Assembly (NCBI GenBank): GCA_963516475.1 | Contig: CAUQBR010000001.1 | Location: 1-64,000 of the forward strand | DNA length: 64,000 nt | Direction of reading: 5' to 3' | Source of the DNA: JABCPE02 sp963516475 | GTDB lineage: Bacteria > Bacteroidota > Bacteroidia > Flavobacteriales > Weeksellaceae | Notes under the pieces: model-generated | Told to the model about the DNA's origin: nothing | What the model saw: only the letters and a program-made list of their open reading frames with translations | The model's database searches: none | In this document: piece by piece, positions 9,316-18,650 of the stretch | Layout: the number at the start of each line of letters is the position of its first letter | Numbering within the stretch: position 1 is the first letter of the stretch | Made by a program: the position numbers and the translations under genes

Positions 9316-9594
9316 TTATCCCAAAATTCCTAACAAATCAGACTCTCTTATGATAAGATAATCCTTCCCGTCTAATTTTAATTCTTGCCCAGCGTATTTT
9401 CCGTAAAGGACTTTGTCTCCTACTTTCACAGTAAGCGGCTCGTCTTTTTTGCCATTTCCTACGGCTACTACTACGCCTTCTTGTGGTTTTTCTTTTGCTG
9501 TATCTGGAATGATCAATCCTGATGCTGTCTTTGTCTCTGCTGGAGCTGGTTCTACCAATACTCTATCTGCTAATGGTTTAAAATTTACTGACAT
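9316..9594 (-). CDS. groES: co-chaperonin GroES
   Basis: A 92-aa GroES beginning MSVNFKPLADRVLVEPAP, with the mobile-loop region ETKTASGLIIPDTAKEKPQEG and the dome/C-terminal KDYLIIRESDLLGIL. An upstream in-frame ATG would add 25 residues that have no counterpart in GroES, so 9594 is taken as the start. GroES caps the GroEL ring. It is the first gene of the cluster that ends with groL. Confidence 0.97.
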   Translation of the reverse strand: MSVNFKPLADRVLVEPAPAETKTASGLIIPDTAKEKPQEGVVVAVGNGKKDEPLTVKVGDKVLYGKYAGQELKLDGKDYLIIRESDLLGILG

Positions 9595-9783
9595 AATGAT
9601 TTCTTTTATTAAATGATTTAATTTTTGAATGATACTCTCTAAATTTATACCAAAATCAAATTGTGACATTTTTGTCAGTTTTCCTCACTTTATGAATGAA
9701 AATTTGACACACCTATGAATTTTTTACAACTTTTTTAACAAAATTTTAGTATATTGCGAAAACTTAAACTTAATATTTAATAT

Positions 9784-11361
9784 ATGGTAGAATATTTTTC
9801 ATTTTTTATATTGCTGTCTGTCATCATTATGGGAATTGTGATGCTGAGTAATAAAATAAAGGTAGCATACCCTATCCTTCTGCTCATCGCAGGGCTGGGC
9901 GTGGGCTTCCTTCCGAACACACCTAATATAAAAATAGACCCACATCTGATTTTTATTATTTTCCTACCTCCACTTTTATACGAAGCAGCACTGGCTAACT
10001 CATGGAAAGAGATTTGGCGCTGGAGAAGAATTATTTTCAGTTTTGCGTTTATTGTGGTTTTTTTGACAGCAATTTCTGTCGCATTGTTTGTCAATCATTA
10101 TATTCCTGGGTTTTCACTGGCGCTGGGCTTTCTTCTTGGAGGGATAGTTTCCCCTCCTGATGCGGTGAGTGCTGGAGCTATTCTAAAATTCGTGAAAGTC
10201 CCTAAAAGAATCGCTACTATTCTGGAAGGAGAAAGTTTATTCAATGATGCTTCCTCTCTTATAATCCTAAGATTTTCTATGGCAGCAGTAGCTACTGGGC
10301 AGTTCATATGGCAGGATGCAGCGGGAAGTTTCGCTTGGATGATTTTCGGAGGAACAGGCATTGGACTTCTTATTGCGTTTGTCGTTATGCAAATTCACAG
10401 ATTACTTCCTACCAATGAAGATATTGATGTAATCCTCTCTCTATTAACGCCTTACATCATGTACATAATCGCAGAAGAGGTTCATGCTTCTGGGGTAATG
10501 GCGGTTGTCTGTGGAGGGCTATATTTAGCTTATCATAATATTCATATTTTGAGTAGTTCATCCAGAATTAGAGGTCTCAATGTTTGGCATAGTTTCACTT
10601 TCCTTCTCAATGGTTTGGTATTCTTGCTAATCGGTTTAGGACTTCCTGACATTGTAGAAGGGCTAAAAAAAGACGGAATAAGCTTATATGATGCTTCTAT
10701 TTATGGGGTTTTAGTGACAATAGTACTGATTGTTGTGCGTCTTTTAGCTTCGTATGGTGCAGTCATTGTAACCAAAGTGATGAGTAATTTCATCACTGTA
10801 GCCGACCCTAAAATAAATCTAAAAGCACCTTTCATCATCGGATGGTCTGGGATGCGTGGAGTGGTTTCTTTGGCTGCTGCTCTTTCTATTCCGCTAACAC
10901 TAGAGGATGGCACACCTTTCCCAAACAGAAGCCTTATATTATACATCACTTTCGTGGCTATTTTTGTGACTTTGGTATTTCAGGGACTTACTTTACCTTT
11001 CATTATAAAAAAATTAAAACTACCTAAATTCAATGACCATTTCCCTGAACACGAAACCGAAAGATTTATTCTGAGAAAATTGGCTAAAAGTTCAATAGAC
11101 TATCTAACAACCAATTACAAAGAAGAAATGAAAAACAGCTTTGAGCTGAGAGCTGTAGTGAGCCGATGGGAACAGCAATTAGTAACAGAAGAAGAACTAA
11201 AAATCCCTGACCACATCAAAGAAATCTACATCGATGTTCTCTGCAAAAAAAGAAATATTCTTTTTGAGATTAATAATAAATATCCGAAAATCAACGAGGA
11301 TATCATCCGAAAATTCATCCATCGTATAGATTTGGAAGAAGAAAGAATAAGACACGAGTAA
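9784..11361 (+). CDS. Na+/H+ antiporter, CPA1 family (NhaP/YjcE-like)
   Basis: A 525-aa inner-membrane antiporter with about 12 helices and a cytoplasmic C-terminal tail of about 120 residues. Family motifs are FLPPLLYEAAL, GGIVSPPDAVSAGAIL, GESLFNDASSLIIL (the ND pair used in ion exchange) and GWSGMRGVVSLAAALSIP. It would exchange Na+ (or K+) for H+ and support pH and salt balance. It is the first gene of a forward run; the next start is only 4 bases downstream. Confidence 0.93.
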   Translation: MVEYFSFFILLSVIIMGIVMLSNKIKVAYPILLLIAGLGVGFLPNTPNIKIDPHLIFIIFLPPLLYEAALANSWKEIWRWRRIIFSFAFIVVFLTAISVALFVNHYIPGFSLALGFLLGGIVSPPDAVSAGAILKFVKVPKRIATILEGESLFNDASSLIILRFSMAAVATGQFIWQDAAGSFAWMIFGGTGIGLLIAFVVMQIHRLLPTNEDIDVILSLLTPYIMYIIAEEVHASGVMAVVCGGLYLAYHNIHILSSSSRIRGLNVWHSFTFLLNGLVFLLIGLGLPDIVEGLKKDGISLYDASIYGVLVTIVLIVVRLLASYGAVIVTKVMSNFITVADPKINLKAPFIIGWSGMRGVVSLAAALSIPLTLEDGTPFPNRSLILYITFVAIFVTLVFQGLTLPFIIKKLKLPKFNDHFPEHETERFILRKLAKSSIDYLTTNYKEEMKNSFELRAVVSRWEQQLVTEEELKIPDHIKEIYIDVLCKKRNILFEINNKYPKINEDIIRKFIHRIDLEEERIRHE

Positions 11362-11365
11362 AACC

Positions 11366-12508
11366 ATGCAAAAGAAAAAAATACTTATTCGTATTGGTTC
11401 TCTCCGCCACGGCGGGGCAGAGAAGGTCTTGACAACTTTCCTTAAAAATATCTCATCTGATAAATACGAAGTGGATCTCCTACTGAATCTCTATTCTGGG
11501 AAATATCTTTCCGAAATTCCCAGCTGGATAAACATCCTCTATCTCATTAAAGGAGAGATGATTCCTACCAACAGACCACAGGACATTCCAATAAAAGCGC
11601 TTCGTGTAGGGTACCTATTTTTATTGAAAAAATTCCCAAAACTGCTCTACAAATTCATTCTTAAAAACAAAAAATATGATGTGGAATTTGCGGCAATTCA
11701 TGGAGTAAGGGATGAAATCCTAAACTCTCCTATCACCTCTTCGAAAAAAATTGTTTGGATTCACAATGACTTGCGAAAAACCCAATTTCACAACTATACA
11801 GATGATGAAATCAGGAAGTTTTTTAAGTTTGATAAAATCATGGTGATTTCCGAACATATCCAAAAAGATTTTGAAAACTTGGCTAAAAACGAAGATGAAA
11901 AACAGCGAATTGTCCGAATTTATAATCCACTGGACACAGATGAGATTTTAAGGAAAAGCGAAGCGCCTCTGACTGGCGATTACAGACATCCTTTGTTTTT
12001 GTCCGTTGGGACGATTTTCCCACAAAAAGGATTTGACCGACTACTGAAAGCCCACAAAAGGCTTTTGGATGAGGGATTTTCTCATCAGATTTTGATAGTA
12101 GGCGATGGATATGATTTTGAAAATATCAAAAAACTAAAAGCAGAACTCGGCGTAGAAAACACTGCTAAAATGCTTGGTTTTACGGACAATCCGTATCCTT
12201 ATTTTAAAAACGCGGATTTCTATGTCCTCAGTTCTAGATACGAAGGCTATCCTACGGTGCTGTTCGAAGCTATTACACTGAAAAAAAATATCATCGCCAC
12301 AGATGTTTCTGGAGTGCGAGAAATGTTGAATGATGGCGAACTAGGACTGATTGTAGAAAATTCTGAAGAAGGAATTTATCAAGGTATGAAAGAAGCACTT
12401 AACAATACGGATAACTTCAACAAATATCAAGAAAAACTAAAAAACTACACCATGCCTTTCAACCTTGAAAACTCTGTAAAAAGAATAATGGATATCATTG
12501 ATAATTAG
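11366..12508 (+). CDS. glycosyltransferase family 4 (GT-B fold)
   Basis: A 380-aa glycosyltransferase. The N-terminal half begins with a strand and the glycine motif LRHGGAEKVL; the C-terminal nucleotide-sugar domain has FLSVGTIFPQKGFDRLLKA and the EX7E motif in YEGYPTVLFEAI. It would transfer a sugar from an NDP-sugar in the cytoplasm during surface polysaccharide synthesis. Its TAG stop is immediately followed by the ATG of the acyltransferase gene, so the two are surely co-translated. Confidence 0.93.
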   Translation: MQKKKILIRIGSLRHGGAEKVLTTFLKNISSDKYEVDLLLNLYSGKYLSEIPSWINILYLIKGEMIPTNRPQDIPIKALRVGYLFLLKKFPKLLYKFILKNKKYDVEFAAIHGVRDEILNSPITSSKKIVWIHNDLRKTQFHNYTDDEIRKFFKFDKIMVISEHIQKDFENLAKNEDEKQRIVRIYNPLDTDEILRKSEAPLTGDYRHPLFLSVGTIFPQKGFDRLLKAHKRLLDEGFSHQILIVGDGYDFENIKKLKAELGVENTAKMLGFTDNPYPYFKNADFYVLSSRYEGYPTVLFEAITLKKNIIATDVSGVREMLNDGELGLIVENSEEGIYQGMKEALNNTDNFNKYQEKLKNYTMPFNLENSVKRIMDIIDN

Positions 12509-13060
12509 ATGAAATACACTATCATACAAAAAGATTTTTACCGTGCCTGTGGGCAGTGGCTTTCTCATTTTCAAATGCTGAAAAAATGCCTCAGTCCCAA
12601 TCTGCACTATATCTATTGGTTTCGTAATGCACAGAAATACCCGAAATCTTCTTTAATAGGGAAAATTTATCGGTTTATTCTAAGGCATTATCAGATAAAA
12701 TACGGTTTCCAAATTTACCCAGAAACGGAAATCGGTGAAGGCTTTTATTTAGGCCATTGGGGCGCGTTGGTTATCAATCCCAAAACCATCATTGGCAAAA
12801 ATTGCAACATCGCACAGGGCGTAACCATCGGGCAGACCAACAGAGGAAAATCCATAGGTGTCCCTAAAATAGGCAACGAAGTCTGGATAGGCGCTAATGC
12901 CGTGATAGTCGGTGGAATTACCATCGGGGACAATGTCCTCATCGCACCAAATGCATATGTAAATATGGATATTCCTTCTAATTCTGTAGTTGTGGGAAAT
13001 CCTGCCCAAATCATCCCTAATGAAAATGCTACGGAAGGATACATTAACAATAAAATTTGA
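12509..13060 (+). CDS. hexapeptide-repeat acyltransferase, serine acetyltransferase-like
   Basis: A 183-aa left-handed beta-helix protein. Hexapeptide repeats run from about residue 70 (ETEIGEGFYLGHWGALVINPKTIIGKNCNIAQGVTIG) through VWIGANAVIVGGITIGDNVLIAPNAYV, ending with the SNSVVVGNPAQII cap found in CysE-like enzymes. The N-terminus is short compared with true serine O-acetyltransferase. Being directly coupled to a glycosyltransferase, it more likely acetylates a sugar of a surface glycan; a CysE role cannot be excluded. Confidence 0.87.
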   Translation: MKYTIIQKDFYRACGQWLSHFQMLKKCLSPNLHYIYWFRNAQKYPKSSLIGKIYRFILRHYQIKYGFQIYPETEIGEGFYLGHWGALVINPKTIIGKNCNIAQGVTIGQTNRGKSIGVPKIGNEVWIGANAVIVGGITIGDNVLIAPNAYVNMDIPSNSVVVGNPAQIIPNENATEGYINNKI

Positions 13061-13067
13061 TTTTTAA

Positions 13068-13754
13068 ATGGCACTATCTTATAAAGTTATTTTTGAAAAT
13101 AATAAAAAATGGGTAGAAAAAAAACTTGGCGAAGATGCTGATTTTTTCAAAAATCTAGCTAAAGAACAGAACCCAGAATACCTATACATAGGCTGCTCAG
13201 ACAGCCGAGTAACTACGGAAGAACTCATGGGACTAAAACCTGGTGAGGTTTTCGTGCATAGAAATATTGCTAATCTGGTGAATACACTGGATCTGAATGC
13301 AATATCTGCTATACAATACGCCGTAGAACACCTAAAAGTAAAACATATCATTGTCTGTGGGCACTACGACTGTGGAGGAATAAAAGCAGCAATGAGCCCA
13401 GAAGATTTGGGACTGCTGAATCCTTGGCTCAGAAATATCCGAGATATTTACAGGCTTCACCGCATAGAACTAGACTCCATAACCGATGAAAAAGAACGAA
13501 ACAACAGGTTAGTGGAACTAAATGTTCAGGAACAATGCATCAATGTCATCAAGCTTGCCTGCGTGCAAGAGCGATATATCGTAGATGAATATCCTATCGT
13601 TCACGGATGGGTTTTTGATATTTCCACAGGGAAACTAAAAGACCTGAATTTAGATTTTAAAAACATTTTGAAAGACATTCAGGAAATCTACAATCTCACT
13701 GATTCTGAATGGGTAATGAGCCGAAAGCATAATAAAAATATCAAAAACGCATAA
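13068..13754 (+). CDS. beta-class carbonic anhydrase
   Basis: A 228-aa beta-carbonic anhydrase. Zinc ligands are Cys43 (CSDSR), His99 and Cys102 (CGHYDCGG), with the Asp45-Arg47 dyad in place. It interconverts CO2 and bicarbonate in the cytoplasm. It is the last gene of the antiporter/glycosyltransferase run, starting 7 bases after the acyltransferase gene, and faces a SulP anion transporter across a shared terminator. This pairing suggests a role in bicarbonate supply or pH control. Confidence 0.95.
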   Translation: MALSYKVIFENNKKWVEKKLGEDADFFKNLAKEQNPEYLYIGCSDSRVTTEELMGLKPGEVFVHRNIANLVNTLDLNAISAIQYAVEHLKVKHIIVCGHYDCGGIKAAMSPEDLGLLNPWLRNIRDIYRLHRIELDSITDEKERNNRLVELNVQEQCINVIKLACVQERYIVDEYPIVHGWVFDISTGKLKDLNLDFKNILKDIQEIYNLTDSEWVMSRKHNKNIKNA

Positions 13755-13760
13755 AACAAA

Positions 13761-13784
13761 AATGCTGCAAAATTTTGCAGCATT
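13761..13784. terminator. bidirectional terminator between carbonic anhydrase and SulP genes
   Basis: A perfect 24-base palindrome (AATGCTGCAAAA and its reverse complement) is flanked by T runs on the right for the plus strand and by A runs on the left for the minus strand. It serves the two convergent genes. Confidence 0.9.
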
Positions 13785-13791
13785 TTTTATT

Positions 13792-15393
13792 TTAAAATGG
13801 ATGTCTTTTTCCTTTTCTCAGTACAGAATCTTCAGAATCTCCTGATTTAGAGTGATTTTCTAATCCATTGAGGCTAATTTTCATTCCTGAAACATCCTCT
13901 TGAATTTTTTTCCATTTTTGGATAGTAGCAAGAGAAGTATGGTCTAATAATTCCAATTCTCCGAGATTAAATCTCACTTCCTTGTATTTATTTAATGAAT
14001 CTAAAAACTCGCCCAGCTTCATATTGTTACTAAACAGAAGGCTTCCTTTCGCTTCTACTTCTGCTATTTCAGGGTCATTATTTACTATATTCATATTCAA
14101 ATGAAGGAAATCCTGAACCTTGGCACCATTCATCATATTGATAATAATTTTCAATACAATCCCAAAAGCCACACCTGCCAAAAGGTCTGTCAAAAGGGTA
14201 ACTATCACCGTAGAAACAAAGATAACAAACTGCCCTTTTCCAATGTGGAAAATGTGTGTAAATTCTTTTGGATGAGCCAGATTAAACCCTACAAAAACCA
14301 GCATCGCAGAAAGTGCTGTATTTGGTATCATCTCAATAAGTGGAACTGCGAATATCACTGCCAAAAGCATAAACAATCCGTGGAAAAAATTTGCCCATCT
14401 TGTTACCGCTCCATTAGAAACATTGGCTGAACTTCTCGCCACCTCTGATATCATCGGTTGTCCACCTACCAATCCTGAAAGCACATTTCCGAAACCCACC
14501 GCAGAAAGGTCTTTATTAAAGTCTGATTTTCTTCTGTATGGGTCTACTAAATCTATGGCTTTGGCTGTCAAAAGAGATTCGATAGAACCAATCAGTAAAA
14601 ACAAAATAACATACTGCACAAAAACGCCTGTATGAGTCCACATTCCAGAAAAATCAGCAACGAAAACTCCATCTTTGAAAGTATCAAAAATACTACCGAT
14701 TTCCACCTTTTCGTTAGCACTCATTTCAAAATAAATTCCCATCGGTATCGCTACCAAAAGAACTACTAACGGAGCAGGAATTTTCTTCACTATTGGGTTT
14801 TTAATCATTCCCATTCCAAAGAGAATCGCTAAACAAGTCAGTCCCAAAATCGTATTTTCTCTATCAGCGTTCATTATGCTGTTTGGCAGGTGTTTTAGCA
14901 AATCTATCACGCCCATTCCTGCCAAATCATCAGGTTTAATACCCAAAAGCAAATGTAGCTGTTTAGACATGATGATAATTCCTATCGCTGCCAGCATTCC
15001 ATGCACCGCCGCAGAAGGGAACAAGTCCGCATATTTACCCAGTTTCAGAAGTCCCATTACAATCTGGATAACACCAGCCACCGCAATAGTCGCCACTGCC
15101 ATTTTCCAGCCAGTTTCTCCACCGCCAAACGCCGCCACTGCACCTGCACCTATGGAAATAAGCCCTGCCGCAGGCCCTTTGACAGAAAGTCTAGAACCAG
15201 CAAAAAAACTGACTACTATTCCGCCAATAATCGCAGAAACAACCCCAAAAATCGGAGGAAAGTCCGCAGCTTTGGCAACTCCCATACTCAATGGTAATGC
15301 TAACAAAAATACCAAAAACCCAGCGAGTGCGTCTTTGGTAAAATTCTCTTTAAGACCTGCCAAACCATCAGCAGGAATCTTGTTTGAACTCAT
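13792..15393 (-). CDS. SulP-family anion transporter with STAS domain
   Basis: A 533-aa SulP (SLC26-like) protein. The membrane domain begins with FTKDALAGFLVFLLALPLSMGVA and SRLSVKGPAAGLISIGAGA and includes the GQPMISEVARSSANVSNGA motif; the last ~100 residues form a STAS domain (LFSNNMKLGEFLDSL, LGELELLDHTSLATI). Members carry sulfate or bicarbonate. Its position facing a beta-carbonic anhydrase favours bicarbonate, but the substrate is inferred only from that context. Confidence 0.92.
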   Translation of the reverse strand: MSSNKIPADGLAGLKENFTKDALAGFLVFLLALPLSMGVAKAADFPPIFGVVSAIIGGIVVSFFAGSRLSVKGPAAGLISIGAGAVAAFGGGETGWKMAVATIAVAGVIQIVMGLLKLGKYADLFPSAAVHGMLAAIGIIIMSKQLHLLLGIKPDDLAGMGVIDLLKHLPNSIMNADRENTILGLTCLAILFGMGMIKNPIVKKIPAPLVVLLVAIPMGIYFEMSANEKVEIGSIFDTFKDGVFVADFSGMWTHTGVFVQYVILFLLIGSIESLLTAKAIDLVDPYRRKSDFNKDLSAVGFGNVLSGLVGGQPMISEVARSSANVSNGAVTRWANFFHGLFMLLAVIFAVPLIEMIPNTALSAMLVFVGFNLAHPKEFTHIFHIGKGQFVIFVSTVIVTLLTDLLAGVAFGIVLKIIINMMNGAKVQDFLHLNMNIVNNDPEIAEVEAKGSLLFSNNMKLGEFLDSLNKYKEVRFNLGELELLDHTSLATIQKWKKIQEDVSGMKISLNGLENHSKSGDSEDSVLRKGKRHPF

Positions 15394-15495
15394 CGTTAAA
15401 ATCTATTTATAAAATTATATACCGTAAAAAAATATTTGCAAATGAAATGCAACGATACAAATTTATATAATTTTGATTTTTTAACAAATTTTTTC

Positions 15496-16011
15496 TCAAT
15501 TTTTATTTAAAAATCTTTCAAAAAACAATCTCTGCGAAGGAAAAGCAATATCTTCCAGCTGGATGTTTTCTTTCTTAACCCAAATAGTTTCAGCTATTTC
15601 TGATTTTTCTAAATTGACAGAAAATTTTTCTTCTACACGATATTCAAAAAACAAATCCAGCGTATTATAATCTATTCCTTTGTAATGGTAGATATTCGGC
15701 AGACTCATCAAAAACCTAAGTTTTCCAGTGTCTATTTGTATATCAAGTTCCTCTTTCAGTTCCCGAAAACAGGTAAATTCTGCACTCTCATTAGGATCTG
15801 TAAAACCTCCCGCCAAATCTAGTTTTCCTTTGGCTGGCTCTTGATTTCTCTTGGTCAGTAAAATTTCATCGCCACAGATGACAACGACAGCCACCGCAGC
15901 AGCACAATTATGATACAAAACAAAATCACACTCTGGGCAGCTCCATCTTTTTCCTTGTTCCCAGCAGAGTGATTTTTTTCCACATTTTGGGCAAAAATTT
16001 AATTCATTCAT
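15496..16011 (-). CDS. Nudix hydrolase with N-terminal zinc ribbon
   Basis: A 171-aa protein. Residues 7-28 are a zinc ribbon (Cys7, Cys10, Cys25, Cys28), like that of NudC-type enzymes. The Nudix box is GFTDPNESAEFTCFRELKEE, matching GX5EX7REUXEE, but the following Gly of the consensus is replaced by Asp. It probably hydrolyses a nucleoside diphosphate linked to another group; the substrate is not known. It ends 4 bases before the recombinase stop and may share its transcript. Confidence 0.9.
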   Translation of the reverse strand: MNELNFCPKCGKKSLCWEQGKRWSCPECDFVLYHNCAAAVAVVVICGDEILLTKRNQEPAKGKLDLAGGFTDPNESAEFTCFRELKEELDIQIDTGKLRFLMSLPNIYHYKGIDYNTLDLFFEYRVEEKFSVNLEKSEIAETIWVKKENIQLEDIAFPSQRLFFERFLNKN

Positions 16012-16015
16012 TTTT

Positions 16016-16918
16016 CTATTGATTTCTTGGGTGATATTTTAAAATCGTTTCATGAAGTTCTTCTGTGTTCAGATGGGTATAAATCTCCGTAGTGGTAATG
16101 CTGGAATGCCCTAGCATCTCCTGTATAAACCGTAAATCCGCTCCATTCTGAAGAAGATGAGTCGCAAAAGAATGGCGAAAAGTGTGAGGCGATATATTTT
16201 TCTGAATGCCTGCTTTTCTCACTATTTCCTTTATGATAAGGAAAACCATCTGCCTAGAAATCTGCGCTCCTCTGCTGTTTAAGAATAAAATATCGGAATG
16301 TTTGGGATTTATTTTTTGTTTATTTCTGATGTTATTGATGTAGTTTTTAATGAAATCTGCTGTATAATCAGCCAACGGAACAAAGCGAACCTTGTCGCCT
16401 TTCCCTTGTATTTTGAGGTAATTTTCTTTAAAATTAATATTTGAAATCTGAAGCTCCGTAAGCTCTGAAACACGCAGCCCGCAGCCATACAAAACCTCTA
16501 TCATACAGCGGTTTCTCTTCGCTAAATCGGTATTTTCTTCCGTTGCAGAAATTAGTTTTTCTATTTCTTCCAAAGACAATGTATCAGGCAGATAAAGCCC
16601 TAATTTAGGCGTTTCTAAAAGAGCCGAAGGATTGTCCTCGCGAAGTTCATCTTCCAGCAAAAAACTGAAAAATCCTTTAATGGAAGAAATCCACCTTGCC
16701 TGTGTCCTTTCGCTGTAATTGATTTTTGATACTTGGTAAAGAAACTCCTGCAAATGCTCATAAGAAATGGTAACGGGCGTAATGTTCATCAGGTTCTGCT
16801 CTGCAAAATCCTGTAATTTTTGCAGGTCGGAAACATATGCTTCAATGGTGTTTTCTGAAGCATTTTTCTCAAACCTCAGATAGTTAGCATAGTTTTCAAT
16901 AGCTTCACTCCATGTCAT
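16016..16918 (-). CDS. xerD: tyrosine recombinase XerD-like
   Basis: A 300-aa recombinase with an N-terminal SAM-like core-binding domain (residues 1-90) and a catalytic domain holding Arg149 (CGLRVSEL), Lys173 (GKG), His245 and Arg248 (HTFRHSFATHLL), His271 (LGHSS) and the nucleophile Tyr280 (TEIYTHL). Length and motifs are those of the chromosomal dimer-resolution enzyme acting at dif. It overlaps the dCMP deaminase-like gene by 14 bases. Unlike the integrase at 52.8 kb it has no associated att repeats. Confidence 0.92.
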   Translation of the reverse strand: MTWSEAIENYANYLRFEKNASENTIEAYVSDLQKLQDFAEQNLMNITPVTISYEHLQEFLYQVSKINYSERTQARWISSIKGFFSFLLEDELREDNPSALLETPKLGLYLPDTLSLEEIEKLISATEENTDLAKRNRCMIEVLYGCGLRVSELTELQISNINFKENYLKIQGKGDKVRFVPLADYTADFIKNYINNIRNKQKINPKHSDILFLNSRGAQISRQMVFLIIKEIVRKAGIQKNISPHTFRHSFATHLLQNGADLRFIQEMLGHSSITTTEIYTHLNTEELHETILKYHPRNQ

Positions 16919-17339
16919 TTTCTAATTCTTCCTTAGATATTTTTAATATTTCAACTCCAGCATCTTTCAGGAACACAAGCCCTTCATTATCAGAATAATC
17001 TTGTATATAAACCACTCTTTTTATCCCAGACTGGAAAATCAGTTTGCTGCACTCTTTACATGGCGAAAGAGTAAGATACAATGTTGCTCCTTCGCAGGAC
17101 TGCGTGCTTCGGGATATTTTCAGAATGGCATTGGCCTCTGCATGGAGAACATACCATTTGGTTTGGTTATTCTCATCTTCACAGCAATTTTCAAAACCAG
17201 AAGGTGTGCCGTTATACCCATCAGAGATGATAGTTCTGTCCTTCACGATGAGCGCCCCTACCTGCTTTCTCTTGCAATAGGAAAGTTTCGCCCACTCCAA
17301 AGCCATTTTTAGGTAGGCAACATCATATTTGTTGTACAT
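16905..17339 (-). CDS. deoxycytidylate deaminase family protein (ComEB-like)
   Basis: A 144-aa cytidine/dCMP deaminase-fold protein. The zinc site is His67-Ala-Glu69 (HAEANAI) with Cys94 and Cys97 (PCKEC). It should deaminate dCMP to dUMP for thymidylate supply. Its 3' end overlaps the start of the recombinase gene by 14 bases, so the two are translationally coupled, and the Nudix gene follows. Confidence 0.92.
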   Translation of the reverse strand: MYNKYDVAYLKMALEWAKLSYCKRKQVGALIVKDRTIISDGYNGTPSGFENCCEDENNQTKWYVLHAEANAILKISRSTQSCEGATLYLTLSPCKECSKLIFQSGIKRVVYIQDYSDNEGLVFLKDAGVEILKISKEELENDME

Positions 17340-17359
17340 AATTTTAATCTTAATTCTGG

Positions 17360-18427
17360 TTAGTCAGTTTTCTTTTTACTCTTTAAATAAGCATCCCAGC
17401 CCTGCGCTGTAAGTTCGGCAAGTTCATTAGACCCTCTGAGAACCAAATAATTCCCCTGCTCTTCCTCCACAGCATGCCCAATGATGGTAAAATCTGGATT
17501 GTTTTTAATTTTATCAAAATCATTCTGAGATATGGTAAACAGCAGTTCATAGTCCTCTCCCCCATTCAGCGCTGTCATCACAGGATTGAGATTAAACTCA
17601 TCCGCTGTGCTTATGGTAAGCTCATCCATTGGGATTTTTTCCTCATAAATCCTAAAACCAACCTTTGACCTGTCAGAAAGATGCAAAACTTCTGATGCCA
17701 GCCCATCGGAAATATCTATCATAGAGGTAGGTTTCACGCCCAGCTCTTCTAAAATTCCTTTAATATCTGTTCTCGCCTCTGGCTTTAGCTGGCGCTCCAA
17801 GATATAGTCATACCCTTCCATCTCTGGCTGCATATTAGGATTTTTGAGATAAACAGAATGCTCCCTCTCCAAAATCTGCAAGCCCATATATGCTCCTCCC
17901 AAATCTCCAGTAACTACCAGTAAATCATTCGGTTTCGCTCCATTTCGGTTGATAATTTTTTCAGAATTTTCTAATCCTACCGCGGTGACATTGATTACCA
18001 GCCCTGTCTGAGAACTGGTAGTATCTCCACCTACTAAATCCACCTTGTATCGTCTGCATGCCAGCTGAATTCCTGCATAAATTTCTTCCAAAGCCTCGAC
18101 AGGAAAGCGATTAGAAACAGCTACCGAAATCATAATCTGAGTAGGAGCCGCATTCATAGAAATAATATCGCTGATTCCTGCCACTACCACCTTATAGCCC
18201 AAATGTTTCAGAGGAACATATCCTAAATTAAAATCCACTCCTTCTGTAAACATATCGGTGCTGACAAGAACTTTTTTCCCTTCAGCATTGATAATCGCTG
18301 CATCATCTCCCACACCCAATTCTGTAGAGGTGTTCTCAACAGGGAAAAACTGTGTAAGATGTTTTATAAGCCCAAATTCGCCCAATGCAGAAATAGGTGT
18401 AAGTTCTTGATTTTTATTTTCAAACAT
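17360..18427 (-). CDS. thiL: thiamine-monophosphate kinase
   Basis: A 355-aa ThiL. Motifs are LGVGDDAAII near the N-terminus, VSTDMFTEGVDF, LVGGDTTSS, VTGDLGGAYMGL and MIDISDGLASEVLHL, all of the PurM/ThiL fold. It phosphorylates thiamine phosphate to thiamine diphosphate with ATP. The in-frame ATG 24 bases upstream adds MWLKLLKI, which has no family match, so the start at 18427 (MFENKNQELTPISALGE) is preferred. Gene end lies 20 bases before the deaminase gene start. Confidence 0.95.
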   Translation of the reverse strand: MFENKNQELTPISALGEFGLIKHLTQFFPVENTSTELGVGDDAAIINAEGKKVLVSTDMFTEGVDFNLGYVPLKHLGYKVVVAGISDIISMNAAPTQIMISVAVSNRFPVEALEEIYAGIQLACRRYKVDLVGGDTTSSQTGLVINVTAVGLENSEKIINRNGAKPNDLLVVTGDLGGAYMGLQILEREHSVYLKNPNMQPEMEGYDYILERQLKPEARTDIKGILEELGVKPTSMIDISDGLASEVLHLSDRSKVGFRIYEEKIPMDELTISTADEFNLNPVMTALNGGEDYELLFTISQNDFDKIKNNPDFTIIGHAVEEEQGNYLVLRGSNELAELTAQGWDAYLKSKKKTD

Positions 18428-18650
18428 AATTTTTAGTAATTTTAGCCACAAAGGTAGTAAATCTGAACATCAAAAAAAGACAAAATCCAGAAATGAACCC
18501 TTTATTTAATCTTGGTTATTTCAGTTTTTCTAATTCTCTGATTGTTTCTTTTTCAGAAAAATACCCTTTTTGCTTTTTTCATCAAAACTAACAAAAATTT
18601 TATATTTTGAAAGTTTTTGTTAATTTTAAACCCATTAAAAATCATATCTC

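Noticed and set aside
9595..9669. Longer GroES start
   Set aside because: The 25 extra residues have no counterpart in the family and the standard start fits at 9594.
16016..16918. The xerD-like gene as mark of a second mobile element
   Set aside because: Length, motifs and housekeeping neighbours fit the chromosomal XerD; no att repeats or tRNA are near.
18590..18650. A Bacteroidota promoter before the S9 peptidase gene
   Set aside because: TATATTTTG is one base off the TAnnTTTG pattern and the nearest TTTG is too far away.
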